In this document: positions 10,242-19,610 of the stretch, in pieces
Layout of the letters: each line of letters begins with the position of its first letter
Position numbering within the stretch: position 1 is the first letter of the stretch
Assembly: GCF_002937115.1 (NCBI RefSeq)
Contig: NZ_NHRY01000148.1
Location: forward strand, 1-58,714
DNA from: Rhodopila globiformis
Lineage (GTDB): Bacteria > Pseudomonadota > Alphaproteobacteria > Acetobacterales > Acetobacteraceae
DNA: 58,714 nucleotides
Direction of reading: 5' to 3'
Notes under the pieces: model-generated
Seen by the model: only the letters and a program-made list of their open reading frames with translations
Databases searched by the model: none
What the model was told of the DNA's origin: nothing
Position numbers and translations under genes: made by a program

Positions 10242-13200
10242 GCCACGCCACAGAACGTCTCGCTGCGATCCGCGACGCGGTTTCGGGGCTTGCCGGCGCG
10301 GACCTCGCGGGCGCGGGTCGGAGGCTGCTCGATGTCATGGGCTATCGTAGCCCGAAGACACTGGACACTCCCGCTGCGCCCGCCCAGTTTCTTGCTGCAC
10401 TGGGCATGGATGCGGCGCGTTTCGAGACGAGCCGCTGGCGCGCGGTACATTTCCTTTTCCAGCTCACCGGCGACGAACTGCCCGCCCTGTCGCGCGGCGG
10501 CGATCCGGCGACCGGCGAGGCTTTTCAGCGGGGCGCGATCGATTCCTTCGTCTTCCTCGCCATCGACCTAGACGACGGCGGTTGGTCGCGCCGCCAGCTC
10601 GTGGCGATCGTGCGCGCCCTCAATCGCGGGTTCGCCATGCCCGTGATCGTATTGTTCCGCCATGGCGGACAAGCGACGCTGACAGTGATCGACCGCCGCG
10701 CCAACCGGCGCGACGCCGCGCGCGACGTGGTCGGCGGGCGGATCAGCCTGATCAAGGACATCAACCTTGCCAGGCCCCACCGCGCCCATGTGGAAATCCT
10801 GGCAGACCTGTCTCTCGCCGCACTCGCCGGGCGCAAGGCTCCATCGGATTTCCGCGCGCTCTATGATCTTTGGCTGGAGACGCTGTCGGCTGCCGAACTC
10901 AACAAGCGCTTCTATGAGGAACTGGCCGACTGGTTCGCCTGGGCCAGCACCAGCGCGCCGCTCGCCTTCTCCAAGGGGCAAGGCAATGGCGCGGGCGCGA
11001 AGGAAATCGCACTGATCCGCCTGCTCACTCGGCTGATGTTCGTCTGGTTCATCAAGGAAAAGGGACTCGTCCCTGAGGCGCTGTTTGATGGACCCTCGCT
11101 GGCGAAGCTGCTGAAGGAGCCGCCCGCAGCGACGCCCAGCGGTCACGGCTATTATCTTTCCATTCTACAGAACCTGTTCTTTGCCACCCTCAACACCGAA
11201 ATGCCCGAACGGCGCTGGCGGCAGGACGATGCTGGACAATCAAGGGATTACCTCGGCCACCACGTCTATCGCCATGCCACCTTGTTCGCAGAGCCGGAGA
11301 AGGCGTTGGAAGCCTTTGCCAGCGTGCCATTTCTCAACGGTGGCCTGTTCGAATGCCTGGATACCGAGGTCGCCAGCGACGATCCGCGCGCGGGCGATGC
11401 CGAGCGGGAGCGCCAGCGGCTGATCCTGCGCATCGACGGCTTTTCCGATCAGCCGGACAAGCAGCCGCGTTTGCCCAACGCCTTATTTTTCGGCGGTGCG
11501 AAGGGCGTCGATCTGTCCGGCTGGTTCGAAAAGGCCAAAGCGCCGCGCGACGTGCCCGGCCTGATCGACCTGTTCGAACGCTACAAATTCACCGTCGAGG
11601 AAAACACGCCTCTCGAAGAAGAGGCCGCGCTCGATCCCGAACTGCTGGGCAAAGTGTTCGAGAACCTGCTCGCCTCCTACAACGAGGACACCAAAACCAC
11701 CGCCCGCAACAAGTCAGGCAGCTTTTACACGCCGCGCGAGGTGGTCGATTTCATGGTCGATGAGGCGCTGGTCGCCTGGCTGCTGCCGAAACTGCCGAGC
11801 GAATTGGGATTGGAGTCCGATGGCGGAGACGAAACCCGCCTCCGTGCCCTGCTCAGCTTCGCCAGCCGTTCGCACGATTTCAGCCCTGCCCAGGTGGATG
11901 CGCTGATCGCCGCCATCGAGAGCTGCAAAGCGATTGACCCCGCCGTAGGGTCAGGCGCCTTCCCGCTCGGCCTGTTGCAGAAACTGGTTCACATGCTCGA
12001 CGTGCTGGATCCCGGCGGGGAAAAGTGGAAGGCGCGCAACCGCCTCTATTACGAACGCCGGCTCGCTGAGGCCGAGGCCATTCCGGCCGCCAGTGAGCGC
12101 GCCGCTGAGATCGAGAAGGCCCAGGAAGCGCTCGGTGAATTCGACGCCAAGTTCGAAAGCGGCCACTATCCCGACTATACCCGTAAGCTGTTCCTGATCG
12201 ACCGTTGCCTGCACGGCGTGGATATTCAACCGATCGCTGTACAAATCGCCAAGCTACGCTGCTTCATCAGCCTGGCGGTCGAGCAGAAGGAAAATCCGGG
12301 CCGTCCCAATCGCGGAATCACACCATTGCCGAACCTCGAAGCAAAATTTGTCGCCGCCAATACGCTGACGCCGCTGCACCGTCGTGGCCAGGCGGGGCTG
12401 GTCAGCCAGGACTTGCTCAGGAAGCAGCGGGCGCTGCGCGAAGCAAATCGCGCCTTCTTTGCCGCCGCGAATAGCGCCGCAAAACGGCGGGAGCAGCGCA
12501 GGATCAAGCTGCTGCGCGCGGAAATCGCCGACGAGGTTATGCGCGACCACGCCTTCGCCGGCGACGACGCCAGGAAGCTCGCAGCCTGGGGCCCGTTCGA
12601 TCCCAATGCGTTCGCACCTTTCTTCGATGCGGAATGGATGTTCGGCTTTGATCCCTCCGCTACCAGCGGTTGGTTTGACATCGCGCTGGCGAACCCGCCT
12701 TACATACGTTCTGGCAAGATCGATCCCGTCTTCAAGGTCGCGCTCAAGCGCGACTATCCGGGATTCTTCGCTGGCTCTTCGGACATCCTGACCTATTTCT
12801 TCAAGATCACCGAGAGCCTGCTCGTCAAAGGCGGCGTTCTCTCCTTTATAACCTCGAACAACTATATGCGCGCGGGCTATGGTGCGGCCACGCGGGAGTT
12901 GCTGAGTAAGCAATTCCAGCCGCTAGTGATCGTCGATTTCGGCGAACTGCCCGTCTTCAAAGCCGCCGTGGACAGCACGGTCTATATTGGTATCGACGGT
13001 GCGGGCGCCGACAAGCCCTTTCGTGCGCTCACGATCAAGACTATCGATGATATTTCCCGGCTGGGCGAAATCGTTCGCGAGAGCCCGCCTTCGATCAGGC
13101 CGAGCGAACTCGACCCTTCGGGCTGGAGCTTCGCTCCGCCGGAACTTCGAGCGCTTGCGGATCGCATGGACCGCGTTCCGACCAAGGTCAGCAATATCGT

Positions 13201-14164
13201 CGCCGACCGATTCTACTACGGCATCAAAACGGGCTTTAACGCCGCGTTCCTTATCGATGATGCGTTCCGGCAAAGGCTGCGGGCGGATGGCGCCGACCAA
13301 GCGCTCATCCGCCCGTGGATAGACGGTGGCGAGATCGGCCGCTGGGAACACGGCTATTCGGACCAATATCTTATTGCCATAGCGTCGGGCTCCAACATTA
13401 AAGGTGGCTGGCCGTGGTCGCGGCGCGGGGAATCGGACGCCGAACGCGTCTTTGCGCGCGAGCACCCAGCATTGTTCCGGCATCTTTCCCAGTGGCGCAC
13501 GGAGCTAAAGAAGCGTTCCGATAAGGGAGAGTATTGGTGGGAGCTTCGTGCCTGTGCCTATTGGGACGCATTCAAGCAGACCAAGATCGCCTACAATGAA
13601 ACCTCGGCAGAGTTGCACGCCTTCGTCGATGAAGATGGCTTCTGCTTCAACAAGACCGCCTTCATTCTCCTGCCGGAAGACCCGTGGTCGCTGCTCGCGA
13701 TTCTGCTCTCCAAGCCGCTCGACTTTTACTACCGGATGCGCTTCCCCAGCCACGGTGATCCATTCAACGGCGGGCGCCCGCAATTCCGTAAAGACCGGAT
13801 GTTGACTGTGCCAGTGCCAGTGACGACGGCTCAGCAGAGGTCCGGGCTGGCGCTACTGGCGCAGGCGGTAACACGTTGCCACGAGGCGGAGCTTCTCGCA
13901 GTTGCGGCGCGGCTTGAAGCCCTGATCAACGCCCTCGTCTACGAGTTGTTTTTCGCCGACGAGTTGCACGCGCGCAATCTGCTCCCCTTCGTCGCCGCGC
14001 GCGATGCGGGGCTGATGAACCTCGTGGCCCTTGAAGGCCCTGCGCTCGCCCGCGCCGCCGAAGACTGGTCCCGCTGCCTCGCCGACCCCGCCCACCCCCT
14101 CTACGCCACCCTCTTCGACCTGCAATCCATCGACGCGGTCAGGATTATCGAGGGGCGGGCGTGA
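10238..14164 (+). CDS. Eco57I-type adenine-specific DNA methyltransferase of the defence operon
   Basis: This 1,308-aa class I methyltransferase shows SAM-binding motif I IDPAVGSGAFPLGLL near residue 566 and the catalytic NPPY motif (ANPPYIRSGK) near residue 818, as in gamma-class N6-adenine methylases of the Eco57I and BREX PglX type. The N-terminal 450 residues precede the helical SAM-domain lead-in (LLGKVFENLLASYNE ... SGSFYTPREVV); the C-terminal part, from about residue 960, is likely target recognition. Enzymes of this size can be bifunctional type IIG nucleases, but I see no clear nuclease motif in it. The ATG overlaps the helicase stop, and its own stop overlaps the next gene's GTG, so the operon is translationally coupled. 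Confidence 0.88.
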   Translation: MSHATERLAAIRDAVSGLAGADLAGAGRRLLDVMGYRSPKTLDTPAAPAQFLAALGMDAARFETSRWRAVHFLFQLTGDELPALSRGGDPATGEAFQRGAIDSFVFLAIDLDDGGWSRRQLVAIVRALNRGFAMPVIVLFRHGGQATLTVIDRRANRRDAARDVVGGRISLIKDINLARPHRAHVEILADLSLAALAGRKAPSDFRALYDLWLETLSAAELNKRFYEELADWFAWASTSAPLAFSKGQGNGAGAKEIALIRLLTRLMFVWFIKEKGLVPEALFDGPSLAKLLKEPPAATPSGHGYYLSILQNLFFATLNTEMPERRWRQDDAGQSRDYLGHHVYRHATLFAEPEKALEAFASVPFLNGGLFECLDTEVASDDPRAGDAERERQRLILRIDGFSDQPDKQPRLPNALFFGGAKGVDLSGWFEKAKAPRDVPGLIDLFERYKFTVEENTPLEEEAALDPELLGKVFENLLASYNEDTKTTARNKSGSFYTPREVVDFMVDEALVAWLLPKLPSELGLESDGGDETRLRALLSFASRSHDFSPAQVDALIAAIESCKAIDPAVGSGAFPLGLLQKLVHMLDVLDPGGEKWKARNRLYYERRLAEAEAIPAASERAAEIEKAQEALGEFDAKFESGHYPDYTRKLFLIDRCLHGVDIQPIAVQIAKLRCFISLAVEQKENPGRPNRGITPLPNLEAKFVAANTLTPLHRRGQAGLVSQDLLRKQRALREANRAFFAAANSAAKRREQRRIKLLRAEIADEVMRDHAFAGDDARKLAAWGPFDPNAFAPFFDAEWMFGFDPSATSGWFDIALANPPYIRSGKIDPVFKVALKRDYPGFFAGSSDILTYFFKITESLLVKGGVLSFITSNNYMRAGYGAATRELLSKQFQPLVIVDFGELPVFKAAVDSTVYIGIDGAGADKPFRALTIKTIDDISRLGEIVRESPPSIRPSELDPSGWSFAPPELRALADRMDRVPTKVSNIVADRFYYGIKTGFNAAFLIDDAFRQRLRADGADQALIRPWIDGGEIGRWEHGYSDQYLIAIASGSNIKGGWPWSRRGESDAERVFAREHPALFRHLSQWRTELKKRSDKGEYWWELRACAYWDAFKQTKIAYNETSAELHAFVDEDGFCFNKTAFILLPEDPWSLLAILLSKPLDFYYRMRFPSHGDPFNGGRPQFRKDRMLTVPVPVTTAQQRSGLALLAQAVTRCHEAELLAVAARLEALINALVYELFFADELHARNLLPFVAARDAGLMNLVALEGPALARAAEDWSRCLADPAHPLYATLFDLQSIDAVRIIEGRA

Positions 14165-15066
14165 CCGATCCGCTCTGTCAGTTTTCTCGTAGCTTCCCCG
14201 ATCTGGCCGCGAGCATTCTTCACCGCGACCGCCACAAGCGCCGCAACTTCCGCGAGGAGACGATCACAGACATTTTGATCGCGGGTCTGACGGCGTTCGA
14301 GCCCTTCGGCGTGCGGGTCGATTTCCCGGCGGATGAATCGAAGACCGGCGACGACATGGACTGGGAGTTCGTCGCTCCCCGCGCCACTAATGGCCGACGC
14401 TATCTTCGCCTACACATCCAGGCCAAACGCGCCATCTTCAAACAACGGACGAGAAAACCATCCTATTGGCTCTATGAACAACTCGATCATGAAGCGCAGC
14501 TGCACGCGGGGTACGGTAGCCAGGCGGAGCGGCTGATCAACAGCGCGAGGGCGCAGCCCTGCTGCGTGCCGCTTTACATGTTTTATCATACGCTGGGCGG
14601 GCTTCAGCCTTCGGGCAGCGGGCTGCCGGCGATCGAGGGAGTGAACGCGATCTTTGCGGATTTGCTCCGACCGTTGCTTACCGCCAATCCGCCTGCCAGA
14701 GGCAACAGTGGCTGGTCAGTAGACGACAAAAAGGTCGAGAAATGGCGCCCCCATTTCATGCCGCTGTCAGATTTGCTCTGTTTTGGCGGCATTGCCGCCC
14801 TTCCAGTCTCTTCCAATGACGGGCGTGTGGCCTTTCTCGTGCGATGGATGAATGGGCTCATCTCGCCCGGCATGTTAGCGGACCGGCTGAATGCCCGTAA
14901 GCGACGTAGTATTGCTGAAACTGAGCTGGTTGACACCGCCTCCATAGAGGCAGTCGAACAGATTCCACAAGCCACGCTGCGCGCCATCGAAACGCCCGGC
15001 GCCGGCCGTGGAGGGGCGGAGATTGAGCGCCCGCGAGCGATCTTCCTTAGCGGCGATGGTGGCTGA
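14161..15066 (+). CDS. DUF6615-type protein with PD-(D/E)XK-like nuclease motifs, embedded in the defence operon
   Basis: This is a 301-aa protein. Residues 31-89 show an order typical of PD-(D/E)XK restriction-type nucleases: an acidic helix (REETITDIL, E32/E33), then TGDDMDWEF (D64, D65, D67), then a strand LHIQAKR with Q87-A-K89 as the QxK active-site half. I associate the arrangement with DUF6615, recalled rather than searched. The rest (YWLYEQLDHEAQL, LYMFYH) is unfamiliar. It starts with GTG inside the methylase stop (GTGA) and ends 2 bp before the ATPase start, so it is a coupled member of the operon. It may be the effector nuclease or an inserted accessory defence gene. Confidence 0.65.
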   Translation: MTDPLCQFSRSFPDLAASILHRDRHKRRNFREETITDILIAGLTAFEPFGVRVDFPADESKTGDDMDWEFVAPRATNGRRYLRLHIQAKRAIFKQRTRKPSYWLYEQLDHEAQLHAGYGSQAERLINSARAQPCCVPLYMFYHTLGGLQPSGSGLPAIEGVNAIFADLLRPLLTANPPARGNSGWSVDDKKVEKWRPHFMPLSDLLCFGGIAALPVSSNDGRVAFLVRWMNGLISPGMLADRLNARKRRSIAETELVDTASIEAVEQIPQATLRAIETPGAGRGGAEIERPRAIFLSGDGG

Positions 15067-15068
15067 TC

Positions 15069-16562
15069 GTGGAGGACGGCGGGAAGTCCGCATCGCAGCC
15101 ACTCAGGATCGAAAGTCTGTCGCTTCGCGCCTATCGGGCGTTCAGCGCCGAGTTGGAAATCCCGGTGCATGGCCGCAACCTGATCGTCTATGGCGAGAAC
15201 GGCGCGGGCAAGTCATCGATATACAAAGCGCTTCGCGACCTGTTTGCCCGGCGTCCGCGTCGGGACGCTTTGAAGAGCAATGCCCATGTCCACGCGCTCG
15301 ACCCGCTCTTGACCCCGCGCGTTAACGTCACCTTCAATGATGGCAGGCCGTCGCTCGAATGGACGGAGACGCGGCATCCCGGCCTGCCGACAGCGGACCC
15401 GCGCGTCGCGCTGGCGGCGTTGCGCAGTTCCTTCCTCGACTATCACGCGCTCCTGGAAACCAACGCCTTCCATGGTCAGCACCGTCCGAACCTGTTCGAC
15501 CTCGCCATCGAAACCCTGCTCGCCGATTTCGCCGACGCTACATCCGGCAAGACCCTCGCCGAACGCTGGACGGAGACCGAACGCGCCAGGCCGCACGTCC
15601 ATCGCTCGAATACCAATTATCTGACCCACGTCGAGGCGGCCTGCGCGGCCTTCAACGCCGGCCTAGAAGAAGCGCTCGACGCCATGCTGCCGATCATCAA
15701 CACCCTACTTGCCGATCTCGGCCGTCACGAAATGAGGATCGAGGCCTTCGAGCGCGGAACCGTACGCTACAATAATTCGCGGCTGAAAAAGGATCGCGGT
15801 TTCGCGGCGAAGGAACTCTACGCAAAGCTGGAGTTTCGAGGATATTACCCGCAACAGCCGCAGCATTTCCTGAACGAAGCCCGGCTTTCAGCCTTGGCGC
15901 TGGCCTTCTATCTCGCCGGCCGTCTTGCCTGCGTTCCCTCGGCGCCCTCGCAGGCGCTCAAGCTGTTGGTGCTGGACGATGTGCTGGTTGGCCTCGACTA
16001 CGCGAATCGCCGGCCGCTCCTGGCCGTATTGGATAAGCATTTCGCCGATTGGCAGATCGTGTTGCTCACCCACGACCGCCATTGGTTCGAAGTGATCCGA
16101 GCCGCCATCCCAACCGATCGCTGGACCTGCCATGAGATGTACGAGATGGTCGCGGTGACGGGCGAGGCCACGCCCTATCTGCGTCCCGTTCCGTCTGACA
16201 TCGTTAAAGCCACGCTCAAGCAGGCCCGCGATTTCATCGCTCAGAAGCATCTGCCCGCCGCCGCCAATTACGCGCGCTCCGCCTGCGAGTTGTTGCTCCG
16301 CAAGCAGTGCGAGGACAAGAAGGTTGCGTTTCCTTACAAGCCTGATCCGAAGAAAATCACGTTCGAACAACTCAAGACCGGCCTTGAGAATAAGTTCGCC
16401 GGAGATCAACCGAAACTCGACGCTCTGGCGGCGATCACCCCGCACCAGGCCCGCATACTCAACCCGCTGTCGCACGACCCCACGACCTCGCTCAATGAGG
16501 CCGAGGTAGTTGCGGCCATAGACGCGGTCGAAACCCTCACGACGGCGCTGCGAACCCCGTGA
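15069..16562 (+). CDS. RecF/SMC-like ABC ATPase of the defence operon
   Basis: This 497-aa P-loop protein begins with the DNA-repair-type ATPase start (LRAYRAFSAELEI), then Walker A GENGAGKSS at residues 42-50. An internal helical region leads to a signature-like RLSALALAFYLA and Walker B LLVLDDVLVGLD near 300, followed by the switch histidine LLTHDRHW. A separate C-terminal region (AANYARSACELLLRKQ) looks like a HEPN-type helical bundle, but I cannot confirm it. It is short for an SMC protein and lacks a long coiled coil. As the last gene of the operon it would be the ATPase partner of the helicase and methylase. Confidence 0.82.
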   Translation: MEDGGKSASQPLRIESLSLRAYRAFSAELEIPVHGRNLIVYGENGAGKSSIYKALRDLFARRPRRDALKSNAHVHALDPLLTPRVNVTFNDGRPSLEWTETRHPGLPTADPRVALAALRSSFLDYHALLETNAFHGQHRPNLFDLAIETLLADFADATSGKTLAERWTETERARPHVHRSNTNYLTHVEAACAAFNAGLEEALDAMLPIINTLLADLGRHEMRIEAFERGTVRYNNSRLKKDRGFAAKELYAKLEFRGYYPQQPQHFLNEARLSALALAFYLAGRLACVPSAPSQALKLLVLDDVLVGLDYANRRPLLAVLDKHFADWQIVLLTHDRHWFEVIRAAIPTDRWTCHEMYEMVAVTGEATPYLRPVPSDIVKATLKQARDFIAQKHLPAAANYARSACELLLRKQCEDKKVAFPYKPDPKKITFEQLKTGLENKFAGDQPKLDALAAITPHQARILNPLSHDPTTSLNEAEVVAAIDAVETLTTALRTP

Positions 16563-16835
16563 TCGACTTGGCGCGGAGCGTCATAGGGCTATGGCGTAAA
16601 CGTAGTGATCATCGCTATCGCTCGCGGCCCGCCAGCGCATTGACCATCATCCCAAACGTCCCACAAGGATAAACCGGTCAAGTCGGCTCAGGCTCTGAGT
16701 GGTTGCCGCCCGCGATCGGATCGTCGCAAACCACCCTACCCCGATCTTCAAACCGGCCCGCCGCCAAACCGACGTCCTCCTTGCGCCGCACGAAAAACCG
16801 GCGCAAAGAGATTCCCGTTTCGGGGACTGAACACG
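16563..16835. other. Junction between the island and the oxidoreductase genes
   Basis: This is the stretch where the right end of the island should lie. No copy of the tRNA-Ser 3' end is seen. Bases 16584-16598 (TAGGGCTATGGCGTA) repeat 6338-6352 in the same orientation with one mismatch. A weak purine-rich stretch precedes iorA. No gene is visible. Confidence 0.45.
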
Positions 16836-18635
16836 ATGAACGTACAGGCCAGGCCGAAGGCGGCCGATGACCTCCTTCCGCTGATGGGCAACGAGGCCAT
16901 CGCGCGCGGCGCGTGGGAAGCGGGCGTCAAGGTCGCCGCCGCCTATCCCGGTACCCCCTCGACCGAGATCCTCGAATCCCTCGCCCAGTACCCGGCCTCC
17001 GACCTCTACGCCGAATGGTCCACCAACGAAAAGGTCGCGCTCGACGTCGCCATCGGTGCCGCGCTGTCCGGCGTGCGGGCGATCTGCTGCATGAAACATG
17101 TCGGACTCAACGTCGCGGCTGACTCCCTGATGTCGCAGTCCTACATCGGCGCGCACGCCGGCCTCGTGCTGGTCGTCTGCGACGATCCCGGCATCCATTC
17201 CTCGCAGAACGAGCAGGACACCCGCCTGTTCGCGCGCTTCGCCGGCGTGCCGGTGCTGGAGCCGTCCGACGCGCAGGAAGCCTACGACTTCACGTTCCTC
17301 GCCTTCGATCTGTCGGAGCAGTTTGACACGCCGGTGATCGTGCGCTCGACCACCCGCCTGTCGCACACCCGCTCGGTCGTGCGCGTCGGCAACCGGGCCG
17401 CGCCGCCGGCCAAAGGCTTCGTCGACGCGCCGGGCAAGACCGTCACCATTCCCGCCAACGCGCGCCGGCTGCACCCGAAAGTCATCGAGCGTGAGGCGAA
17501 GCTCGCCGCCTGGCTCGAAACCGCGCCGCTCACCCGTTGGGAAAAGGGCGACACGACCTTCGCCATCGTCACCGGCTCGACGTCGTATCTGTATGTGAAA
17601 GAGGTCGCGCCGCGCGCCTCGATCCTGAAGCTCGGCGCGGCCTACCCCCTGCCTGAGGCGACGCTGCGCGCCTTCGCCGCCTCAGCCGATCGGCTGCTCG
17701 TCGTCGAGGAGCTTGAACCGGCGCTGGAAACGCAGATCCGCGCGCTCGGCCTGCCCGCCGAGGGCAAAGCGTTCTTCCCGCGCTCCGGCGAACTGTCGCC
17801 GGAACTGGTGCGCGCGGGCCTCGCCGCCGCGGGCCTGGCCGAGGCGCCGCCCGAACCCGTCCCGCTCGACATCCAGCCGATGGCGCGCCCGCCGGTGCTG
17901 TGCGCCGGCTGCCCGCACACCGGCGCCTTCTTTGCGCTGCGCGGGATCGACGCGCGGGTCGCCGGCGACATCGGCTGCTACACGCTGGCCGCGGTCGAGC
18001 CGCTGCGCTCGATCGATACCACCATCTGCATGGGCGCGAGCATCGGCAACGCCGTCGGCATGGCGGCGGCCGGGGAGAAAAAGCCGATCGTCGCCACCAT
18101 AGGCGATTCGACATTCCTGCACTCCGGCATCCCACCGCTGATCGACGCGGTCTACAACAAGGCGAACATCACCGTCGTCATCCTCGACAACGCCATCACC
18201 GCGATGACCGGCGGGCAGGACCATCCGGGCACCGGGCAAAGCCTGCGCGGCGAGCCCGCGCCAAAGGCCGACTACGAGGCGATCTGCCGCGCCGTCGGGG
18301 TAACCTGGATCCGCCGCGTCGATCCGTACGACGTCGGCCACATGTACCAGACCCTGCGCGAGGCGATCGTCCACAAGGGCGTCTCGGTCGTCATTTCCGA
18401 GCGTCCGTGCGTGCTCGATCCGGTCCGGATCAAGGGCACGCCGCTCGCGGTGAGGCAGGACGGCTGCGTCGCCTGCCAGTCGTGCATGAACCTCGGCTGC
18501 CCGGCGCTGCTCTGGTCGGACGAACTCTATGAGGGCCGGCACAAGGTGCGGATCGACGCCGCCGCCTGCATCGGCTGCACGCTGTGCGCCCAGGTCTGCA
18601 CGTCCGACTGCATCCAGCCGGTGGCCGCCGCATGA
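16836..18635 (+). CDS. iorA: Indolepyruvate ferredoxin oxidoreductase, alpha subunit
   Basis: This 599-aa subunit is the TPP-containing catalytic chain that decarboxylates aryl-pyruvates and passes electrons to iron-sulfur clusters, forming the aryl-acetyl-CoA with IorB. The N-terminal pyrimidine-binding domain includes AAAYPGTPSTEILE, and the TPP diphosphate site is GDSTFLHSGIPPLIDA near residue 425. The C-terminal ferredoxin domain carries CVACQSCMNLGC and CIGCTLCAQVC, two [4Fe-4S] clusters. The length is normal for the family. Its stop overlaps the iorB start by 4 bp. Confidence 0.93.
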   Translation: MNVQARPKAADDLLPLMGNEAIARGAWEAGVKVAAAYPGTPSTEILESLAQYPASDLYAEWSTNEKVALDVAIGAALSGVRAICCMKHVGLNVAADSLMSQSYIGAHAGLVLVVCDDPGIHSSQNEQDTRLFARFAGVPVLEPSDAQEAYDFTFLAFDLSEQFDTPVIVRSTTRLSHTRSVVRVGNRAAPPAKGFVDAPGKTVTIPANARRLHPKVIEREAKLAAWLETAPLTRWEKGDTTFAIVTGSTSYLYVKEVAPRASILKLGAAYPLPEATLRAFAASADRLLVVEELEPALETQIRALGLPAEGKAFFPRSGELSPELVRAGLAAAGLAEAPPEPVPLDIQPMARPPVLCAGCPHTGAFFALRGIDARVAGDIGCYTLAAVEPLRSIDTTICMGASIGNAVGMAAAGEKKPIVATIGDSTFLHSGIPPLIDAVYNKANITVVILDNAITAMTGGQDHPGTGQSLRGEPAPKADYEAICRAVGVTWIRRVDPYDVGHMYQTLREAIVHKGVSVVISERPCVLDPVRIKGTPLAVRQDGCVACQSCMNLGCPALLWSDELYEGRHKVRIDAAACIGCTLCAQVCTSDCIQPVAAA

Positions 18636-19549
18636 GCGCCGCGTCGCACACCGAGACAGCCCCGGCCGCGCTGGACACGACGCGTGGGCTGAACGTGATG
18701 GTCGTCGGCGTCGGCGGCCAGGGCGTGCTGATGATCTCGAAGGCGCTGGCGCTGATTGGCCAGAGGCAGGGCCTGCAAGTCAAGCAGAGCGAAGTACACG
18801 GCATGGCCAAGCGCGGCGGCGTGGTGTTCAGCCATGTGCGCTTCGGCGCGGAAGTCTGGTCGCCCACCATCGCCAGGGGCGAGGCCGACGTGCTGATCGC
18901 GCTGGAATGGGCCGAGGGCCTGCGCTGGCTGGAATTCCTCCGCCCGCAGACCGGCGTGTTCATTGCCGACACCCGCCGCATCGTGCCGCCGTTCGCCTGC
19001 CGCTCGCGCCGCCACGGCGCCCCCATGGCCTATGCGCGCGAGACGCCGGCCGAGGTGCTCGACAAGGTTGGCGAAGGCTACGCGCTCGACGCGACCGCGA
19101 TCGCCCGGGGACTGGGCGAATCCCGGGCGGCCAACACCGTGCTGCTCGGCGTGCTGTCGGCCTCGATGGACGTGTCCGCCGCCGACTGGCTCGCGGTGCT
19201 GGAGACGCTGGCGCCGCCGAAGTCGCGGGCGATCAACCTGAAGGCGTTCGAAGCCGGCCGCGCCTGGGCGGACGCGGCGCGCGGCGACCCGTCGCTGAGC
19301 TTCGACGCCGGCTTCGACACGCATGTCACACAGGCGGACCTGCCGGACGTGTCGGTCCGGCACACCATCAACGCCGCGTGGTGCAAGGGCTGCGACATCT
19401 GCGTGAAGCTCTGCCCGGAACGTTGCCTTGCGCTGAATGAGCATCAGGTCGCGTATCTCAAGGCACCGCAGGCCTGCACCGGCTGCCATGTCTGCGAATG
19501 GCTCTGCCCCGACTTCGCGATCGACGTGCAGACGACCCTCGGGACCTGA
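18632..19549 (+). CDS. iorB: Indolepyruvate ferredoxin oxidoreductase, beta subunit with fused ferredoxin domain
   Basis: This 305-aa protein starts at the ATG overlapping the iorA stop (ATGA). The first 200 residues are the gamma-type 2-oxoacid:acceptor oxidoreductase domain (VVGVGGQGVLMISKAL, then QSEVHGMAKRGG). An extra C-terminal domain has CKGCDICVKLCPERC and CTGCHVCEWLCPDF, two [4Fe-4S] sites in the manner of KorD/VorD ferredoxin subunits. IorB is usually about 200 aa without this domain, so the fusion is unusual. It could serve as the electron outlet for this enzyme and perhaps for the korABC enzyme, which lacks its own delta subunit here. Confidence 0.88.
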   Translation: MSAASHTETAPAALDTTRGLNVMVVGVGGQGVLMISKALALIGQRQGLQVKQSEVHGMAKRGGVVFSHVRFGAEVWSPTIARGEADVLIALEWAEGLRWLEFLRPQTGVFIADTRRIVPPFACRSRRHGAPMAYARETPAEVLDKVGEGYALDATAIARGLGESRAANTVLLGVLSASMDVSAADWLAVLETLAPPKSRAINLKAFEAGRAWADAARGDPSLSFDAGFDTHVTQADLPDVSVRHTINAAWCKGCDICVKLCPERCLALNEHQVAYLKAPQACTGCHVCEWLCPDFAIDVQTTLGT

Positions 19550-19610
19550 TGCAGAATAGTCGTTCCAATTGCCGCCCGGACGTTTCAACCGTCACGGCGG
19601 CCGTTCTCTC

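Noticed and set aside
10238-14164. BREX PglX as identity of the methylase
   Set aside because: The size and motifs are similar, but no other BREX gene (pglZ, brxC, brxL) is in the window; the partners are a PLD helicase and an ABC ATPase.
16563-16835. Second copy of the tRNA-Ser 3' end (attR)
   Set aside because: No match to TTCGAATCCCTCC or CCTCTCCGCCA is present, so the right end of the island was left undefined.
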